A DNA stretch of 64,000 nucleotides, from contig NZ_QPJC01000002.1 of the NCBI RefSeq assembly GCF_003337235.1, positions 248,001 through 312,000 on the forward strand. Reading direction: 5' to 3'. Below are positions 61,602 through 64,000 of the stretch, in pieces (position 1 is the stretch's first letter; every line of letters starts with the position of its first letter). Both the position numbers and the translations under genes were made by a program. A model generated the notes under the pieces. It was not told where the DNA came from, searched no databases, and was given only the letters and a program-made list of their open reading frames with translations. The DNA is from Halopolyspora algeriensis. Its GTDB lineage: Bacteria > Actinomycetota > Actinomycetes > Mycobacteriales > Pseudonocardiaceae.

Positions 61602-62063
61602 ATGAGTGCCGTTCTCCGATGGACGGGGATCGGAAAGCTGATCTCCTTCTACCGACACATCCAGTTCAGTGCCCCGTGGACGACCACGGGATCGGCGAGC
61701 ATGCTCGTCTGCGGCATCGGTGCGATTCATCTGTACCTGCTGAGCGGCAACTTCGGTTTCCCGACCTACCTCAATGCCTATTTCGCGCTGCTGTCGGCCG
61801 CTGCGCTGCTGTCGGCGGTGGGGATGCTGCTCGGGCGCAGGCCGGGATGGGGACTGGGAAGCCTGGTGGCCCTGGCGGCGATCGCGGTCTACGTCGCAAG
61901 CCGCACCCTGGGACTGCCCGGCCTTCCCGAGTTGGTGAGCCGGTGGGACGACCCGCTGGGTACTTTTTCCCTGGCGCTCGCGGTGCTGTTGTTGTTCGTG
62001 CACGTGTCGGTGGTCACCGGCATGAACGTCGCCGTTCCCCGGCGGCGGGACTGGCACGACTAG
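61602..62063 (+). CDS. Small four-helix membrane protein of the cytochrome/molybdopterin operon
   Basis: 153 aa. About four hydrophobic segments: ASMLVCGIGAIHLYLLSG, YFALLSAAALLSAVGMLLG, SLVALAAIAVYVASRTLG and FSLALAVLLLFVHVSVVTG. The soluble start YRHIQFSAPWTTTG faces the cytosol or outside. No Cys pair or haem His pair is clear, and the family was not recognised. It lies 37 bp before the cytochrome b / molybdopterin fusion and probably forms a membrane complex with it. Confidence 0.6.
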   Translation: MSAVLRWTGIGKLISFYRHIQFSAPWTTTGSASMLVCGIGAIHLYLLSGNFGFPTYLNAYFALLSAAALLSAVGMLLGRRPGWGLGSLVALAAIAVYVASRTLGLPGLPELVSRWDDPLGTFSLALAVLLLFVHVSVVTGMNVAVPRRRDWHD

Positions 62064-62100
62064 GAAGTCACCGGCACGATCCGCGCGAAAGGAAAGCGCG

Positions 62101-63591
62101 ATGTACGAGCTTGATTTTCCCGTCTGGATCCGCATCACACACTGGGTCAATCTGCTGTTCATCACCCTGCTCATCCGCAGTGGGGTGGAAATCCTCGGTA
62201 CTCACCCCAAGCTCTACTGGCGCAACGACAGCAAGCCGGGCACCGAGTGGGCGAGATTCACCCGCAAGACCATGCCGACCGACAAGCTCTACGACACGTT
62301 GGACGAGGAGGAGAGCTACTCCTCACTGGTGTCCATGCCCGGTCACAAACAGCTCGGGCTGGGGCGGCACTGGCACTTCTTCAGCGTGATCGGCTGGATC
62401 CTGACCGGCCTGACCTATGTGATCCTGCTGCTGGCCACCGGTCAGTGGCACCGGTACTGGCCGTACTCGTGGTCGATTTTCCCGACGGCGTGGCACGACC
62501 TGCTCACCTACCTGAGCTTCAACCTTCCGCCTCTGCTGCCGGGACAGCCCTACGACGCGCTCCAGAAGCTGACCTACGCCTTCGTGGTGTTCGTCCTGGC
62601 GCCGTTTCAGATCCTGACCGGGGCCGCGCAGTCACCGGCGATCGAGGCCCGCTTCCCGCGGTACGTCCGCTTGTGGGGAGGGCGCCAGGCGGCCCGCAGC
62701 CTGCACTTTTTCGGCCTGATTCTCTTCGTGCTGTTCATCGTCGTCCACGTGACGCTGATCGCCGTCTGGGGCTGGGGGATGCTCACGTCCCTGATGATCT
62801 TCGGTGACGTCGAAAGCAGGCAATGGGCCATTGTCCTGTCCCTGGTCATCATCGCCGCGGTCGTGGCCGTGCACTGGGCAGCCACGAAATACACCCTGAG
62901 ATATCCCCGCCGCACGCAGCGAGCGCTCGGTGCGGTGGTCATGGGAGTTCGGAAGTGGTCCCTGAAACCGCTGGTGTCCAAGCAGAACTACTCGGCAGCC
63001 GAGCTGTCCCCCGAACACCGGGTCAACGGCAAACCACCGATCAGCGACGATTACAAGATCATGGCTGCGCACAACTTCGCCGACTGGAGACTCGAGGTCG
63101 CGGGCCTGGTCGAGAATCCCATGACCTTCACCCTGCAGGAGCTGCAAGAACTGTCCGGCACGCAGACTCAGCGAGTCCTGCACAACTGCGTCCAAGGCTG
63201 GTCCAGCATCGGGGAGTGGAGCGGCGTGCCACTGCGGACGATCGTGGAGCTGGTCGGGCCACTGCCTGAAGCTCGCTTCCTCTGCGTGCTGAGCATGCAG
63301 GACTCGGGTCGGGACGAGCCGAGCGCACCGGGTCAGGGACAGTTCTACGAGATCATCGACCTGAGCCTGGCACGGCATCCCGACGCCCTGCTGGCCTACG
63401 AGATGAACGGCGGCTTGCTGCCCATCGAACACGGCGCCCCCCTGCGTCTGCGACTGGAGAACCAGGTCGGTTTCAAGATGGCCAAGTGGATCGACCGCAT
63501 CGAGTTCGTCTCCGACTACTCCGGTATCGGCGAGGGAATGGGGGGATGGCGCGAGGACAACGTGTTCTACGACAAGAACGTGGAGATCTGA
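62101..63591 (+). CDS. Cytochrome b561-like / sulfite-oxidase-fold molybdopterin fusion protein
   Basis: 496 aa. Residues 1 to about 260 hold several membrane helices with candidate haem His (RITHWVNLLFITLLIRSG, LGRHWHFFSVIGWILTG, SLHFFGLILFVLFIVVHVTL), a cytochrome b561-type anchor. Residues about 300-496 are a sulfite-oxidase-like molybdopterin domain: MAAHNFADWRLEVAGLVENP, the Mo-ligand Cys in RVLHNCVQGWSSIGEWSGVP, and NQVGFKMAKWIDRIEFV. Joining both in one chain is unusual compared with two-gene MsrP/MsrQ-type systems. It could exchange electrons directly with the membrane quinone pool; the substrate is unknown. Its stop overlaps the zinc-ribbon gene (TGATG). Confidence 0.78.
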   Translation: MYELDFPVWIRITHWVNLLFITLLIRSGVEILGTHPKLYWRNDSKPGTEWARFTRKTMPTDKLYDTLDEEESYSSLVSMPGHKQLGLGRHWHFFSVIGWILTGLTYVILLLATGQWHRYWPYSWSIFPTAWHDLLTYLSFNLPPLLPGQPYDALQKLTYAFVVFVLAPFQILTGAAQSPAIEARFPRYVRLWGGRQAARSLHFFGLILFVLFIVVHVTLIAVWGWGMLTSLMIFGDVESRQWAIVLSLVIIAAVVAVHWAATKYTLRYPRRTQRALGAVVMGVRKWSLKPLVSKQNYSAAELSPEHRVNGKPPISDDYKIMAAHNFADWRLEVAGLVENPMTFTLQELQELSGTQTQRVLHNCVQGWSSIGEWSGVPLRTIVELVGPLPEARFLCVLSMQDSGRDEPSAPGQGQFYEIIDLSLARHPDALLAYEMNGGLLPIEHGAPLRLRLENQVGFKMAKWIDRIEFVSDYSGIGEGMGGWREDNVFYDKNVEI

Positions 63592-63860
63592 TGGGCACCG
63601 AGAAGACCCGTCCGGAGAGCACGGTGCTCAGCGACCGGCAGAAGCACCGGGTCACCGAACAGCTCCGGCACGAGCAGACCACGTGCGCAGGCTGCGGTTC
63701 CGGGGATTTCACGGTCGGACAGGCCCTGTATGTGGGATTCTTGTTCCTCGACGAGGAAAACGGGAATTACATGGTGGCACTGACCTGCAACAATCCCGAA
63801 TGCCCCGCTCCTCGTACCGGGATCACCCTGCACGAGTCGGCGTTCCTCGACGTCGGTTAG
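63591..63860 (+). CDS. Small zinc-ribbon-like protein
   Basis: 89 aa from ATG 63591, overlapping the preceding stop. Cys pairs in TTCAGCGSGDF and ALTCNNPECPAPRTG (CxxC ... CxxxxC) form a probable zinc ribbon. The rest is a short beta-rich core (YVGFLFLDEENGNYMVALTC). No family name recalled. Strict coupling to the fusion protein suggests an accessory, assembly or sensor role. Confidence 0.6.
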   Translation: MGTEKTRPESTVLSDRQKHRVTEQLRHEQTTCAGCGSGDFTVGQALYVGFLFLDEENGNYMVALTCNNPECPAPRTGITLHESAFLDVG

Positions 63861-63899
63861 CCGACCGGGAGCAGGCGGGACGTCGGCTGCGGCCGAAAA

Positions 63900-63935
63900 C
63901 GGCTCCCGGGCGGCCACCGGCAGGCCCGGGAGCCG
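63900..63935. terminator. Convergent hairpin terminator
   Basis: A 12-bp perfect stem (63900-63911 with 63924-63935) follows the zinc-ribbon gene by 40 bp and precedes the stop of a leftward gene at 63937, so it serves both. Confidence 0.75.
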
Positions 63936-63936
63936 G

Positions 63937-64000
63937 TCAACGGCGGTCCTCCAGCGGGATGGTTGGGCGCGCGATGCCCAGTCGCTCGGCCAGCGGCTGC
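63937..64000 (-). CDS. C-terminal end of a leftward gene (cut by window edge)
   Basis: Reading leftwards, the frame ends QPLAERLGIARPTIPLEDRR and a TGA at 63937-63939, right after the shared hairpin. About 20 residues are too few to name a family. A leftward gene here is supported by frame and terminator placement only. Confidence 0.4.
   Translation of the reverse strand, partial: QPLAERLGIARPTIPLEDRR

Noticed and set aside
1-64000. CRISPR arrays, tRNA or rRNA genes
   Set aside because: No regularly spaced repeats and no cloverleaf or rRNA-like conserved stretches were seen on reading; a tRNAscan or covariance search would settle it.

Overview
This is a GC-rich actinobacterial chromosome segment. 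The evidence for that is GTG and TTG starts, GGAGG-type ribosome sites, an ECF sigma factor with a SnoaL tail, a ferredoxin-fused FprB-type reductase and a LuxR-type benzoate regulator. A Pseudonocardiales-like soil actinomycete is a reasonable guess, but nothing here fixes the genus. About 55 genes are supported. No rRNA, tRNA or CRISPR array was seen.

Layout. (1) 1-5476: start of an IclR regulator, then a divergent homogentisate operon: FAD hydroxylase, small DUF2783-like protein, hmgA, an uncharacterised conserved protein, fahA. (2) 5546-13712: a stress cluster of universal stress proteins (USPs), a beta-phosphoglucomutase-type HAD enzyme and a GH65 disaccharide phosphorylase, with one decayed USP and a small upstream ORF. 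(3) 13981-18950: Tat-exported metallo-beta-lactamase-fold protein, an SDR, and an AurF-type diiron oxygenase with its fused ferredoxin reductase behind a double operator. (4) 18951-19762: scar region with a DUF4236 gene and a group II intron domain V hairpin. (5) 19763-24564: LacI regulator, adenosine deaminase carrying an exact 63-bp tandem duplication, HAD hydrolase, exported beta-propeller. (6) 24634-29263: aldo/keto reductase, molybdopterin oxidoreductase with a helical partner, Csp/DUF326 copper-storage-like protein. (7) 29542-32777: three small acidic or hydrophilic proteins, then a coupled trio of repetitive acidic peptide, JmjC/cupin oxygenase and sucrase/ferredoxin-like protein. (8) 33088-40906: sigma factor with TIGR03086 partner, asparaginase, polysaccharide deacetylase, FadE-type dehydrogenase, class I aldolase, DUF151 nuclease. 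(9) 41140-49253: IclR regulator and a hydroxycinnamate-type (cou/phd-like) cluster. (10) 49487-61434: a complete benzoate-catechol island (benABCD, LuxR regulator, LysR regulator, catB, catA, catC, benE). (11) 61602-63860: a membrane cytochrome b / sulfite-oxidase-fold fusion with two small partners.

How they fit together. Regions 1, 9 and 10 make this an aromatic-acid catabolic segment. The cou-like genes would shorten cinnamate-type acids to benzoates, the ben genes turn benzoate into catechol, and the cat genes carry catechol to the beta-ketoadipate pathway. The hmg operon handles homogentisate separately. A shared ATTGANNATGTCAAT palindrome links the two halves of the cou-like cluster to one MarR regulator. 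Region 2 resembles in content the mycobacterial dormancy locus that combines USPs with HAD and GH65 domains.

The least explained parts are the repetitive peptide plus JmjC oxygenase (31360-32777), the orphan group II intron domain V, the duplicated adenosine deaminase, and the cytochrome b / molybdopterin fusion.
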